64,000 nucleotides of DNA from Channallabes apus (taxonomy: Eukaryota; Chordata; Actinopteri; Siluriformes; Clariidae). The first letter of the stretch is position 1; each line of letters begins with the position of its first letter. The notes beneath the pieces were generated by a model. The model had not been told where the DNA came from and searched no databases. It worked only from the letters and a program-made list of their open reading frames with translations. The stretch is taken from positions 7,558,476-7,622,475 of the forward strand of contig CM060121.1 in NCBI GenBank assembly GCA_030522415.1, in the 5' to 3' direction. A program made the translations under genes and the position numbers. This document shows, one piece after another, positions 12,207-24,271 of the stretch.

Positions 12207-12612
12207 TTCCTGTATTAATTCATTCATTCATTCATTTTCTATATCGCTTAATCCTGTATTCAGGGTCGCGGGGGGCCTGGAGCCTATCCCAGGAGACTTC
12301 GGGCACTAGGCGGGGTACACCCTGGACAGGGTGCCAATCCATCGCAGGGCACACACACATACACACACTCACACACCCAATCACACACTACGGGCAATTT
12401 TAGGAACACCAATTAGCCTAACCTGCATATCTTTGGACTGTGGGAGGAAACCGGAGTACCCGGAGGAAACCCACCAAGCACGGGGAGAACATGTAAACTC
12501 CATGCACACAGAGACGGGAATCGAGCCTGGCCGGGGAATCGAACCCTGGACCCTGGAGGTGCAAGGCGACAGTGCTAACCACTACACCACCGCGCCGCCT
12601 TCCTGTATTAAT
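12207..12612 (-). mobile_element. Full-length tRNA-derived SINE with 13-bp target duplication
   Basis: SINEs are short RNA polymerase III retrotransposons moved by LINE machinery. The tRNA-like head, read on the minus strand from 12599, begins GGCGGCGCGGTGGTGTAG and carries box B as GGTTCGATTCC. The body includes GTTCTCCCCGTGCTTGG and CAGTCCAAAGATATGC, and the end is GGATTAAGCGATATAG followed by GAAT repeats. TTCCTGTATTAAT at 12207-12219 is repeated exactly at 12600-12612. This is the best reference copy of the family in the window. Confidence 0.92.
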
Positions 12613-12619
12613 AATATAA

Positions 12620-15600
12620 TTTTTTTATACGATGTATAAAATAGCAACCAGAAAGTAGAGGTAAACATTTTAATTACTGTTAATGATACTAATAATAATA
12701 ATACTATTACTCATAATAATAAAAAATAAGTTGTCTCTCTGCTGTCCATGCCTTTTTGTTCAATAGCAGCATCTTTTTGTCCTGCCTCTCTGTCATCTGC
12801 CTCCCTTTGTCTCTGGTCGTGTGGATGAGAGGAGAACATATGGTTGAAATTGGAGGCCTCTGCTCCTGCCAAAGCCACAATGCTGCGATGGAGAATTACA
12901 GCAGGAGAATAAGCCATTGTTCAAACCTTCTAGGAGAGAGAGGGAGAGAGAGAAAGACTACAAACATCTGCAAAGGCCTGAAAAAGCCCTGAAAGACACT
13001 TTTAAACCACAGTGTAAAGCATTAGACCATTTCCAGGAAGTAGTCATTGGGTAAACAGAACGTTTTGCCATCCCCAGGCATTAAATCAAAATGCAAGTTA
13101 AATCATAACAGGCTTTTTCTTGATGATGCCTTGCCTTCATTAGTAGTGGTGCCCTGCAATTCACTGCACTTTTTTAGTGCAAAACTTTTTTCCTGACTCA
13201 GAACTAGATGGCCATATCTCCTTAAATTTCTCACGTGCCCCTATGAAACTGTAACTGAAATGTTATGTTACAACATTCAGCACTTTGGCACAAAATGCAC
13301 CATTTTAAGTTATGAGAATTAGTTTGGGGAGTCCCAGCCCTTTGCTACTATGACTTGTCATAAAAAGTCATGTGGATCAAAAAGAAATAACTCCTTCATT
13401 TATGATCCCTAACTTGCTCCAAATTCACTCCACAGATAATGAACTGCATTTTATGGCAAAGAGGCAGAGAATCAGCAAAAGAAAAAGAAAAAACATTAAT
13501 CTCTTTGTCTCCTCCACAAAACTCAAATCAAACCGTAGAAACGGGTCTCCTGCCTGGCTCAACTTCTCAGGAATCATGTGGCCTACAAATGAGCCAGTTT
13601 CACTGTTTTCCCATGAAAGCAGATGCATGCGTCACAATCACTTTATGAATTGTGTCTGATTAAGGTTTACTTTTTTATTGTTTCCTTAATTGCTGAAGCA
13701 AATGCATATTGGCTTTGTGAAACAATAAGGAACACAAAATCATAAAATACCAGACTACTGAAATATACTAAAACATAAAACCGGAAAGCAGCCAAAAGGG
13801 AAGAAAAAAAAACACTTAACTTTTGAGATCTGTTCTATGAAACCAGATGTGCTGCAGTTTGAACACTGTTAGAATACCATATTACAGTACTATAAATTGG
13901 GAACTATGATGTGCTTCACTCTGTTATTTCCAAAAAAATTAAACAGAAAGGTAACATTACAACACTAAGACAAGCATGACATGAGATACACATGCTGTGT
14001 GCGGTAAGCTGTTGTGCTTGTCCCAGTCTCCAATTAGAAGTCTAAACTCTGTTAAAACCTTAAGGGACTATGGATGTGGTCAGACTTAATGAGAATGGAT
14101 GTAAATCATCATAAATGCTACAAACAAATGTTGAAATTCCACTTTTTTAAGGTTTTATTTGCAACATTGTGTTTTGGTCATACTTTCATTCAACGCCATT
14201 CTAACTTTTAAACGCAACCTTGTCCCAGTGGTTATTGTCATTACAACTATACCACTTTGGTCATCTAACAATGGGGTTCCTGCTGCGTTGGAGATTAGCT
14301 CTGATAGATTTGTTTTTACTACATAATGCAGCAAAATAATTCAATATTTTTTTAATCACATGGTTTACAAGACAAAGTGTTGATTAAGATGATGTAGGAT
14401 CGTTAGGTGTTGGTTCCGTGACTGGGTTTGAATATGGGCTTTGGCAGGCAGCTGCTCTCCCCACTTTCTAGTACTGTGGACTGTACCAATGTATTTTTAC
14501 CCTTGATGGCAACCAGCAATTAGTGCAACACCTGTGAGGCAGAGTGATACATATGGTTAAATGTCATAAATATGGTTAAATGTCCCATAAATGTCTCCAT
14601 ATTCCCACTCATGGAATGCCTCTCTCCCAATCAGACTTCTCAGTCGGAACTAACTCTTGTAAAATATATTAATCTTGTGTTAGAGAAGACAAAAGTAGCG
14701 AGTGTGCTGAGTGTTTAATGTGTCTTATGTGGGTTTTTGTGTGTGGTTTTGTTCTGACGAGCAGTTACTCTGTCAGATTCCAACCTTATAATAGCAGGAA
14801 GCACTGAAACAAAATATTGGTTTTAGAGTAAACGTTATTTTTTCGCCTCTTGAAACCATTACCACAAATATCTACCTCAGCTGAAGAAAAGATTCTCCTT
14901 GTCCACGCTTGTCTTCCAGCTATGGTGCTTAAACGACACACACGCAAAAAAAAAAAAAAAGCAGATCAATAAACGTTTGGCCTCAGAAACCCTTCCTTGT
15001 GTTTTTCTACAGATTTTCAGCTCACCGTTGAAATGAGAAACGTCAGAACCCTGTTTTCGTGGACGCAACAACATTTTATCCAGGCAGCTGGATACAATTA
15101 TCTCGTTAAGTTTGTGTTCAGTGCCTTGTGCAGAGGATGGAGCTCTCCCACACTGTAATTGATGCCAGCTAGCAATGAATTAGCAATTATGCTAGTGAGG
15201 AGTTTTATTTGACGTAAGGCTGTAATTTCTGAATTTAGCTTCAACTACAGTAGGTTAGCTGCTGACATAGCTAAGAGCTAACACTGTCCCTGAGTCTTTG
15301 GTTTAATAGCAGTAGCCAGATATATCTACGGTTTATTTCAATCAGGTAAATGGTTAGCTCCGTATATTACTACTAACACTATATAGTACTAACACAATGC
15401 TAGGCTGGGGTTTAATTTCATACAGGCTACCACATGTCTAGCATTAGGTTGCAGGTTAGCATAATTTAAATTTTTACTAATTGATTTATCACCAAGTCTA
15501 TAACATTGCATAACCTAATTCTAATAAGGTTTGTTGTTGACTTAGCATTAGAACTTTGCTAGCATGGATGTTTAATTAACAATTTCTTAAATACTGTAGC

Positions 15601-17805
15601 ATTTGTGAGGGTTAAAATTCCGAAACAACATTTAAATTTACTTGAATCTTGGTATTTAGATCCGTATTATGTTTGTAAAAGACTCTATTCTACTTACATA
15701 TAAACACTCAAAGTTTAATTCTTCATCAATTTACATTGACCATTACTGTTTAACCGGCGGTATGAACTATTGCCCTGTGGCTAAAGTTACAGAAATCAAA
15801 TTTTCCTGTTATGCATATTTATTATTCTCTTTCAAGTTCATACATATTGTAAAGCACTGAGTTGCAATGTAAATATATCAAACGCATATCGTTTTTCTTC
15901 TTATGTCAATTCAGTGACAATTATGGTAGTTTACTTTCTAAGATAATGATCGACTTAATATAAGGCTCAGTATAAGAGTGTAAAAACATTTCAAGCAAAA
16001 GTCCAAATGTGAATTTGTGTTCTTTTTTAGCTTAACAAGAGGTGATTGCTGCATTTTGGCCAGCTGCAGTAATAATCTGTTCAGCCTGAGTTACCTTCAT
16101 CTTGGTGGTCCTTCATGAATTTCCACAAATAAAGTCTCAGCATGTAGAAATGTGTTCATCATGGCAAAGTTGGAGGAAAAATATATCAGAAACTGTAGAT
16201 TCAGTAGGTGTAATATATTTGTTTTATTTTAAGTTAAAGGTTCTTATGAGTTTTTAAATGAGTGCAGCCTTTGCACCAGCTGGATCACTTTTGTATTTTA
16301 TTTAGCCTTAGCTTGTCTGTCATAGGCTAACAAGTACGTAATTAACATTTATTGCATTTGGAAAGCAACAGAATTTATTCTCTTTTATTATCAGCAACTG
16401 TTTTATCCAGATCAACCGCAGAGCCAGGGTTCCCTGTATTCTGTCGCCACAGGATATGTCCTCAAAGTACAGCATATATTCACTTTAGATAATGATCAAA
16501 TCAGTCATAAATTATTCATGGTTGCGTTGTTAACAATAGCTATGGTTTCAGCTGTATTTTATACCTTAAAAGTTTCACCTCATTAAAAAAGAAGTTTCCT
16601 GAATGTTTTTTCACGATCTCATATATTAATTGTCTGGACGGTGTGGTGGAATAATTTAGCCCTCAGCCACACACATAGCAAAAAGGGGTGATAAACACAA
16701 CAGGTGTCCTGCAAGCTCCTGTCCTCTATGTATATTACGTAGTTGTGGACCATTTATTACATTTGGCATGTCACAAAAGTAATGAAAAAAAGGTGATAGG
16801 ATAGCATTTCATATATAATTAAATTGTAAATTGTTAAAAACAACTGAGAGTGGTTTTGAGAGTGATTCAAATTATATTTAGATTGTTCTAATACTTATCT
16901 CTTTATATAAAAAATATATATATAATCAGATAGTATCAGAAATGTATCATCTGTCACATGAAATCAGGTATTAACTAGCATTTTGGATGATTCATGTATA
17001 TTTTCAGATTCCTGGTTCAATAAAACCCATTTTGATAGCAAGTTTATTACTCTGTCAATTCCGGTTGCTGAGATATGACCAGTGAATGTTTGTTGACCTC
17101 AGAAAACTCAGTCAAATCATATTTTTAGAATTTTTAAATTAGGATTCTATGATTATAGAAAAAAACTGAGAATCCTCAGTCTCATTTTGACCCCAGGATT
17201 TCCCTGCTAGCCCTAAAGAGTAAATTCGCCAGTAGTGCAGTTTTTTAGGAACAAAATGCATGTACAGTATTTCTATGACAATTGAAGTAAGCAGCCAGTT
17301 CATTAAAGTGCTTTCAGTACATAAAACTTTCCCAATTATGTTGAGGAATCTGGAAGATAATGTGTTTATCAACATTTTTTGTCAAAATTGAAGATTGGAT
17401 ACATTTCACCTACAGCAAATTATTGCCCGCAGCGCAGAACTAACCTGCGTGACTTGACTTGATATGATGGGTGACTTTTTTCTTTTCTTTTCACACATTT
17501 AGTAAATGGGTCATCCTTACCAGAGTCATAGTGGAGCATGGGAATATACAGTATGACCACAAGCAAGAATAATTCCTGGAGAAGATTCAGTCCATAACTG
17601 GGTGCAAAGCATGCAAACATTTTAATAATATTTCAATTAGGTAGGTGTAAATCAGATCCTGAGCACAAACATTTACAGACTTGAGACTTCTGGTGGCAGA
17701 TTTGATATTAGTAAAATATTTTGTTGTCTTCTGTTGTTTTGTTTTGTGTGTTTGTGTGTTTGCACTCAAGCCTTCGAAGAAAAGGTCAAATGGATGTTGG
17801 CCACT
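12620..17805. other. Long unassigned AT-rich stretch
   Basis: No recognised gene. A 69-codon frame at 13439-13648 follows an AG after a pyrimidine-rich tract and is Ser/Gln-rich, but it has no donor and no family. A possible minus-strand first exon starts at 15074 and meets a GTGAGC donor after 17 codons; this is weak. The region 15100-15640 has many GTTAGC/GCTAAC words, suggesting an old unresolved repeat. Confidence 0.35.
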
Positions 17806-17813
17806 GGCTTGCT

Positions 17814-18198
17814 TGACTGAAGCCATTCATTCATTCATTCATTTTCTATACCGCTTAATCCTGTGTTCAGGGTCGCGGGGGACCTGGAGCCTATCCCAGG
17901 AGGCTTAGGGCACAAGGCGGGGTACACCCTGGACAGGGTGCCAATCCATCGCAGGGCACACACACATACACACACACTATGGTCAATTTGGGAACGCCAG
18001 TTAGCCTAACCTGCATATCTTTGGACTGTGGGAGGAAACCGGAGTACCCGTGGGAAACCCACCAAGCACGGGGAGAACATGCAAACTCCATGCACACAGA
18101 GACGGGAATCGAACCTGGCCGGGGAATCGAACCCGGACCCTTGAGGTGCAAGGCGACAGTGCTAACCACTACACCACTGCGCCACCTGACTGAAGCCA
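17814..18198 (-). mobile_element. tRNA-derived SINE with 12-bp target duplication
   Basis: Same family as 12207-12612, head on the right. TGACTGAAGCCA occurs at 17814-17825 and again at 18187-18198. Box B and the AAATGAATGAATG-type tail are intact, so the copy is young. Confidence 0.92.
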
Positions 18199-18414
18199 GC
18201 AGTTTGCTATTTTTTTTTTCTTTTACATATTGGCCTAAGTCTCTACACCCTTTCCAAACATCATATTTCTAAAATGTAGTTCTAAATCAGGATTAAATCA
18301 GGAACATAAGTATTGAGTAGTTTCATATGTAGAAATACATTGCAAAGCAAGTTCAAAGAACTTACACAACACCAAATCAAACCTCATAGCTTTGCTTGTT
18401 TGACTGCTTTTAAC

Positions 18415-18720
18415 TCTCATGAATGTTCACTCACTCACTGATTCATTCACTCATCATCTATACCACTTTGTCCTGGGTCGCGGGGGGCCTGCAACCTATC
18501 CCAGAAGACATAGGGCAATCCATCACAGGGCCACACATACACACACTCATTCACACACTATGGGCAATTTGGGAACAGCAATTAGCCTAATCGGAATGTC
18601 TTTGGTCTGTGGAAGGAAACCGGAGAACGAATCGAGCTTGGCTGGGAATCGAACCCGGACCCTGGAGATGCAATGCGACAGTGCTAATCACTACACCACC
18701 GTGCCACATTCTCATGAATG
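18415..18720 (-). mobile_element. Shorter, diverged SINE with 11-bp target duplication
   Basis: Same family, with internal deletions and more substitutions (about 285 bp between duplications). TCTCATGAATG occurs at 18415-18425 and 18710-18720. It appears older than the copies at 12207 and 17814. Confidence 0.88.
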
Positions 18721-18729
18721 CTATTTGTA

Positions 18730-19540
18730 AAAAAAATTAAAAATAATAATAATAATAATATGAGAGGTAATGGAATAACTTCCAGATAGAGTAACGTCGA
18801 GACTACATGGAAGTAAGAAAATTAGTTAATCTGGTGTATAAATTCAAAGTCCTGAGCTATCAAAAGGAATATCTAAAAAAGCAACAAAATTTTTGTGTTT
18901 TTGGAAATTCTGTAGCTTTCAATAATGTTATGAATCTATTAAAACTTAAAGGAAAAATAAGGAACATATGTTTATAAAAAATGGTATGATTAATATTTTT
19001 CTTTTTATTCTTCTCATTTCATTTGAATTTTTCCCATTATTTCAGCCTATTATGAAGGAACATTGAAAGGATGAAAATTTATGAAAAAGACAGACATAAT
19101 TAAAAGGCCAGAAGAACCAGTTTCTTCCAATTTTTGTGGATATTTGTTTTACATTCTTGGGTTACTTGGGTTTTATTCTCTTCTAAGTGTCTCATTCAAC
19201 AACGAGGGCTTCTCAGTACACAGTATTCTGGCTTGGATAAGATTGACACAGAAAACCGTGGACAAGCAGAAGCTGCTTGCTTCCCATAACTTAGTTGCCA
19301 CATTACCTCAATCGTCCTCAACATGAAAAATCTTCACAGCATTCAATAAAGCATGAAACAAATCCAGCGCATTAGCCATATCCTTCACCAGTATTTTTCA
19401 GCATGCCGTTCATCCTTCATCAGGTTTTCAACAGATAACTGGCTTAAACAATTCATATTGCAGTTGAGTGATGCCATTGGTGTGATGTAGTTTAGTACTG
19501 AATAAGGAACAAAATCCTCATTGTTGATATTAAGGCCATC
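18730..19540. other. Unassigned AT-rich sequence
   Basis: An 81-codon frame at 19081-19326 has a hydrophobic stretch but no splice context or family resemblance. Nothing else is supported. Confidence 0.3.
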
Positions 19541-19544
19541 CATC

Positions 19545-19735
19545 CATCATATACCACTTATCCTGTTGGATGTTTATCCGGGGTGCTGTAACCCAGTAAA
19601 ATTAGGGAACAAGCCATGAGACACCTTGGATGCCCTTGCAGATCACAAGCACATACACACTCACACAACCAATATACACTACAAGCAATTTGGGAACTGC
19701 AAATCAACCTACATAGCAAACAATATTGCTAGCGT
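19545..19735 (-). mobile_element. Very old SINE remnant
   Basis: It retains ATATACCACTTATCC, a CACATACACACTCACAC block and ACAAGCAATTTGGGAAC in the order of the family, but is strongly diverged and without a clear head. Confidence 0.5.
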
Positions 19736-19829
19736 GCCACTTGTTGATAATAAGTATGAATAATAAGGATGGCTTCCTTTACGTGATCAGTGCTTAAAGA
19801 ATGATGAGCTCAAACAAGACCAAAAACAT

Positions 19830-20940
19830 TTTGAAAGTTGGTAAGGTGGTGGTTTTCTGCATACTGCATACTGCAACCTGTCCCATGTATAACATTGCCT
19901 GCTTTTGAAAAGACTCCAGTCACTGCTGTGCAGGTACAGTATGACCATGTTACAATCAGTTAAGTTGTAACTGTGGTGTGAGCAAAAATGGAAGAGAAGA
20001 GCAGCGTGCAGTGATAAATTTTTTGTGACTGATACTCACAAAAGATTTTTAAAGAGAATCATTACTGATGATGGACCATGGATTTATCAGTATGAGACTG
20101 AGAGTAGACGGCAGAGTTTGGAATGAAAACACAAAACTAACCAAGAACAAGTTTAAAAGTTAACCATCTGCAGTTTTCTGGGATTCTCAAGTATGGAACA
20201 TTATTCGGAAAAAAACTTCAACAGTCAACAGTGCTCACTAAATCCTACAGTAAACTTCGGATTAAACACAGAGGACCGCTATCCAAGGGCGTTCCAATCT
20301 TGCATGACAATGCACATCCGGACACTTCTACCCACACTCTCGACAGGTGTTAAAGCATCCGCCCTATAGATTGGAACGCCCTTGGAGGGGCAGTGGTAGC
20401 TCAGAGGGCTAAGGCGCTGGGTTACGGACCAGAAGATCGGCGGTTCGAACCCCAGCTCCACCAGGTTGCCACTGTTGGGCCCTTGAGCGAGGCCCTTAAC
20501 CCTATCTGCTCCAGGGGTGCTGTATCATGGCTGACCCTGCGCTCTGACCCCAGTTACGCTGGGATATGCGAAGAAGGAATTTCACTGTGCTGCAATGTAT
20601 ATTTGACAAATAAAGGCTTAACTTTAACTATAGTCCTGATGTTGCTCCATCAGACTTTTACCTGCTTGGTCCCCTGAAAGTAGCCCTATGAAGATGAAAA
20701 TTCAGTACTGATGAAGACTTGAAGACAGCAGTACATTCATTGCTCGCACATCAACCTGAGAGAGAATATATAAGCTTGTTGACAAAGTGTATTGAACAGC
20801 AAGGAGATTATGTTGGAATGAGATGTGTTTGTGTGATGACAATAACAGTGATTTTCATCAGGCTGCATCATTCCACTCTGTTGTTGATTATTTTCCTACA
20901 AAAGCATGCCTCCATGTGTTGCTTCTGTAGATAATAAAGA
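19830..20940 (+). pseudogene. mariner-type transposase relic interrupted by a SINE
   Basis: mariner elements encode a single DD34D transposase. Near 20052-20127 the translation reads like the first catalytic-motif region (ITDDGPWIYQYE, with the catalytic position changed from the usual DETW context). HDNAHPHTS follows near 20305. If the SINE is removed, RPYSPDVAPSDFYLLGPLK is restored across 20361-20369 and 20634-20690, and the last part (YISLLTKCIEQQGDYVG) lies at 20764-20819. Frameshifts and stops elsewhere show it is dead. The insertion and its filler are described separately. Confidence 0.82.
20364..20633 (+). mobile_element. Second tRNA-derived SINE family, inserted in the mariner relic
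   Basis: The SINE proper runs from about 20386 to 20627. Box A (TAGCTCAGAGGGC) and box B (GGTTCGAACCCC) are clear; the body has GTTGGGCCCTTGAGC and CTGACCCTGCGCTCTGACC, and it ends with GACAAATAAAGGC. CTATAG occurs at 20364-20369 and 20628-20633. Between the left CTATAG and the head lie 16-17 extra bases that copy host sequence in inverted orientation. The head is tRNA-like but is not a tRNA gene. Confidence 0.88.
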
Positions 20941-21195
20941 CAAACTGAGTTTACCGAGTTGTGCGGACCAAACTAATTGTAATTACTTAGATAGTTGTGG
21001 TAACAAGTACAACTTACATGCATACTTGTTTGTGTGTATGTGTGTGTGAGCGGAAAGACATTCTCTTTCTCACAGAGAGCGAGAAAGAGGTGCAAGCCAC
21101 CCACACAGCTTAACTCTGCGAGAATGTTTAATAAATTTGCAGTGTGCAGTAAAATCCCTCCTGAAAGCCTTTATTACACAAAAACATGGTAGCTC

Positions 21196-21198
<3 letters not shown>

Positions 21199-21262
<64 letters not shown>
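21199..21262 (+). repeat. (GT)n microsatellite
   Basis: About 31 dinucleotide repeats. A shorter (AC)n tract lies at about 21427-21456. Confidence 0.97.
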
Positions 21263-21424
21263 CAACTGCTTTGGAAGTATTTTAAAAAGGCTTTGGAGGT
21301 AAAGACAAAAAGAAACAGATAAATTGAAATAGGAACGAGAGAGAAACAGTCAGATGATGACCTCCCGCTTTTAGAAGACCACACATAGCTCATACAGTAT
21401 GTAATAACCTCTAGTTCGCTCAAA

Positions 21425-21455
<31 letters not shown>

Positions 21456-21541
21456 CCCACACAGAGCAAAGTCATCCTTTCTTGTTTTGCTTCAATAAGG
21501 TGTAATCTTAGTACTCAGATTCAAGGGATTTGTGTCTGCAT

Positions 21542-21545
21542 GCTG

Positions 21546-21627
<82 letters not shown>
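21542..21627 (+). repeat. (TG)n microsatellite
   Basis: About 42 repeats, followed by a short LINE-tail remnant (AATTCAATTCAATTTTATTT) near 21660. Confidence 0.97.
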
Positions 21628-21628
<1 letters not shown>

Positions 21629-21752
21629 TAGGACTTTACTTAGATATAGTTTGGAGATTCAATTCAATTCAATTTTATTTATAAAAAAACTTTTAACAAT
21701 GGTCCTTGTTGGAAAGAAGAATCTAAAGAAATGTAGGTAAATGAGTATTGAA

Positions 21753-21850
21753 TGTGGGCGGCACGGAGGTGTCCTGGTTAGCACTGTCACCTTGCATCGC
21801 CTGGGTCCAGGCTCAATTCCCATAAATGTGTGCATGAAGTTTCCACAGTC
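21753..21850 (+). mobile_element. Degenerate SINE head
   Basis: GGCGGCACGGAGGTGTCC...GGTTAGCACTGTC marks the tRNA-like head of the main SINE family, then a shortened body with GTGTGCATGAAGTTTCCAC. It runs directly into a Tc1/mariner relic. Confidence 0.65.
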
Positions 21851-22360
21851 TGTAATGATTTGGGATGCCATATCATCTGCTAGTGTTGGTTCATTGTGCT
21901 TTAGATTTTAGAGCACGTAATGATTCTGTTGACATTCTTGATAGGGAGGCGATTGACTTTTCCAGTACGAATCCAGCATGTCCGCCGTGCCAAAACTGCC
22001 ATGATATTACTGCGCTTGATTGGCCAGCCAATTCGCCTAACCTAAACCCAATAGAGAATCTATGGGGTATTGTCGACAGTACAGGACAGACGAGATTAAG
22101 GCTGCTATCAGCGTAACCTACTCTTCAGTAATGCCTCAGCAGTGGCACAGACTGATATATTTTTAGATATTGAGACTCTGGATATTAATAAGCTATTTTC
22201 CGTAATAATCAAAACTAAAATAAAAAAAGAAAAAGCTTGAAATGTTTCACCTTGCATGTACTGTAGTAAATCCAGAATATACGAGAGGTTAATTTAATTT
22301 TTTAATAAAATTCTGAAAAAAATTCAACTTTTTCTATGATATCCTTATTTTTTTTAGATG
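21850..22360 (+). pseudogene. Tc1/mariner transposase C-terminal relic
   Basis: The frame at 21865-22116 contains LDWPANSPNLNPIENLWGIV, the conserved region around the second and third catalytic residues of Tc1/mariner DDE transposases. The upstream part is compressed by a deletion. The 3' non-coding part has AAGCTTGAAATGTTTCAC, and the right end is near 22360. The first catalytic residue and the DNA-binding domain are missing. Confidence 0.8.
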
Positions 22361-22548
22361 CACTATGATTGTTATGGTCATGTGACCTACCAATCAAGCA
22401 CAAGTTGCGCAGCCATAAGCTTTACACCAAGAAGTCATAATAAAGGTCATAACAATCGTTTTGTATTGTGTCATGGTCTGTCTGGCCATCTGAGTACCAC
22501 TGCTCTCCATGATATGATCCCTGTGCTTTATCACTGTTTGTTTTGCAG

Positions 22549-22600
22549 TCTTCAGCATTCTCTCACAAAACTCTGTCCAGAGCTCTCCACTGTTAAAGAG
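22549..22600 (+). CDS. Candidate internal exon (possibly upstream exon of the 25643-29155 gene)
   Basis: A strong acceptor (TGTTTGTTTTGCAG) precedes 52 bases that read as one leading base plus 17 codons (LQHSLTKLCPELSTVKE) and end at a GT (GTCTCC, a weak donor). It ends in phase 0, the phase in which the exon at 25643 starts, so the two could be joined. The acceptor and frame are seen; the link is inference. It may be chance. Confidence 0.3.
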
Positions 22601-22639
22601 GTCTCCAGAGTACAGTTAGGGAAATAACACAGAGACCAG

Positions 22640-23375
22640 TTAAGCTTTTTCCCCCCTCTGTCTGACCATTAGGCAAGTTTGATTGACTCAGGGCCCATAA
22701 TTTTTCAGACAAGTAAATTGTAGGAGAAACAAAATAGTGTTGGAGTCATAGGTCACCATTTAGGACATAAGTTTTAAAAATGATTCTGGACCGTTTCTGT
22801 TACCGTGATAACATGTACAGCTTGTGATCAATGGTAAGAAGTAAAGAAACTGCTGGTTTAGGCTGTAACATTGTGTGAAAACCTAATCCCATATTTCTGG
22901 GTAAAAAGAATACATTCATTATCTTATATTATTAAGCAGCTTATATGGAATGTCCAGATAGATTACAGGTTACTAATATAGACTGGAACTTTTTAGAAAT
23001 AAAAGTAATGACTATTAGAATCCCATTAATGGCCACTGGAATAATTAAGAGTTAAGCGGGAAAATAAAATAAAATCAGCTAAGACCTCAGGAATATAAAA
23101 TGGTAGACTCTTCACAAGCCAAGTTGCTGCTCAAGAACAATTTCCAAACATCATTCCAAACAACAATTGTATACCATATATGCATATACGGATAAACACC
23201 TTGGACATCACAGATATAGATATTCAGAAAAGAGGCACAATTGAACTCTCAGGAAAGATATTTAATTCAACTGAAAACCACTGAAGCAGTTGAGGGTATC
23301 AGGCACCAACATGTGTACAGTATATCTACCTTCAGTATTTTCGTACATTGCTATCGCCGGAGAGGCTGGTGGTGG
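22640..23375. other. Unassigned sequence
   Basis: No supported exon or element. Confidence 0.3.
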
Positions 23376-23380
23376 TGGTT

Positions 23381-24215
23381 GCGTATATTCCGGATGGAGG
23401 GTCTGGTATTGGTTGCGTATATGCTGGTGGAGGTTCTGGTATTGGGTGTGTATATGCTGGTGGAGGTTCTGGTATTGGGTGTGTATATGCTGGTGGAGGT
23501 TCTGGTATTGGGTGTGTATATGCTGGTGGAGGTTCTGGTGTTGAGTGTGTATATGCTGGTGGAGGTTCTGATGTTGAGTGTGTATATGCTGGTGGAGGTT
23601 CTGGTATTGGGTGTGTATATGCTGGTGGAGGTTCTGGTGTTGAGTGTGTATATGCTGGTGGAGGTTCTGGTGTTGAGTGTGTATATGCTGGTGGAGGTTC
23701 TGGTGTTGAGTGTGTATATGCTGGTGGAGATTCTGGTGTTGAGTGTGTATATGCTGGTGGAGGTTCTGGTGTTGAGTGTGTATATGCTGGTGGAGATTCT
23801 GGTATTGGGTGTGTATATGCTGGTGGAGGTTCTGGTGTTGAGTGTGTATATGCTGGTGGAGGTTCTGGTGTTGAGTGAGTATATGCTGGTGGAGAATCTG
23901 GTGGTAGTGGTTGCGTATATGCTGGTTAAGGTTTTGGTGCTGGGTGTGTATCTGCTGTTGGAGGGTCTAGTCTTGGGTGTGTATTTGTACAGGTAGGTGA
24001 AGTGTTTGGTTTTGGGTGTGTATATGTTGGTGAAAATACTAGAGTTGAAAGTGTGTTTGGTAGTAGAGGTTCTGCTGTTGGGTGCGTGTATGCTGGTGGA
24101 GGTTCTGGTGTTAGCTGATGGAGGTTCTGATGTTGAAGACCATGTATCTGCTAGTGGATGGTCTGGTGTTGGGTGAGTATCTGCTGGAGGAGGGTCTGGT
24201 GTTGGGTTCTTGTAG
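23381..24215 (+). repeat. 33-bp minisatellite with homogeneous core
   Basis: The unit is close to TATGCTGGTGGAGG + TTCTGGTATTGGGTGTG (33 bp with its join). About 16 units in 23381-23878 are near identical, alternating between ATTGGG and GTTGAG sub-types, with a few GAGATT variants. Units from 23879 to about 24215 are progressively degenerate. Because 33 is a multiple of three, two plus-strand frames stay open through the core, giving LVEVLVLGVYM or YAGGGSGIGCV peptide repeats, and a third frame is open for the first half. No signal peptide, splice sites or family support translation. Confidence 0.93.
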
Positions 24216-24271
24216 TAGACGTGTTTATTCTATGGGATGTTCTGGTGCTTATGCAAGTGATGTCTTGTGGA

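Noticed and set aside
13372..13659. Three overlapping frames on both strands
   Set aside because: No donor, no family and no neighbouring exons; noted under the unassigned stretch.
14877..15074. Minus-strand first exon candidate with GTGAGC donor
   Set aside because: Only 17 codons, no downstream exon found and no promoter evidence.
17891..18272. 60-97 codon frames on both strands
   Set aside because: They lie within the SINE and recur in other SINE copies; not genes. Same for 12164-12639, 24299-24484 and 32098-32517.
20386..20460. tRNA gene (boxes A and B present)
   Set aside because: It is the head of a SINE followed by a conserved non-tRNA body; all tRNA-like hits here are SINE heads.
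23381..23900. Regular 33-bp repeats as a possible CRISPR array
   Set aside because: Units are contiguous with no unique spacers, and the DNA is from an animal.
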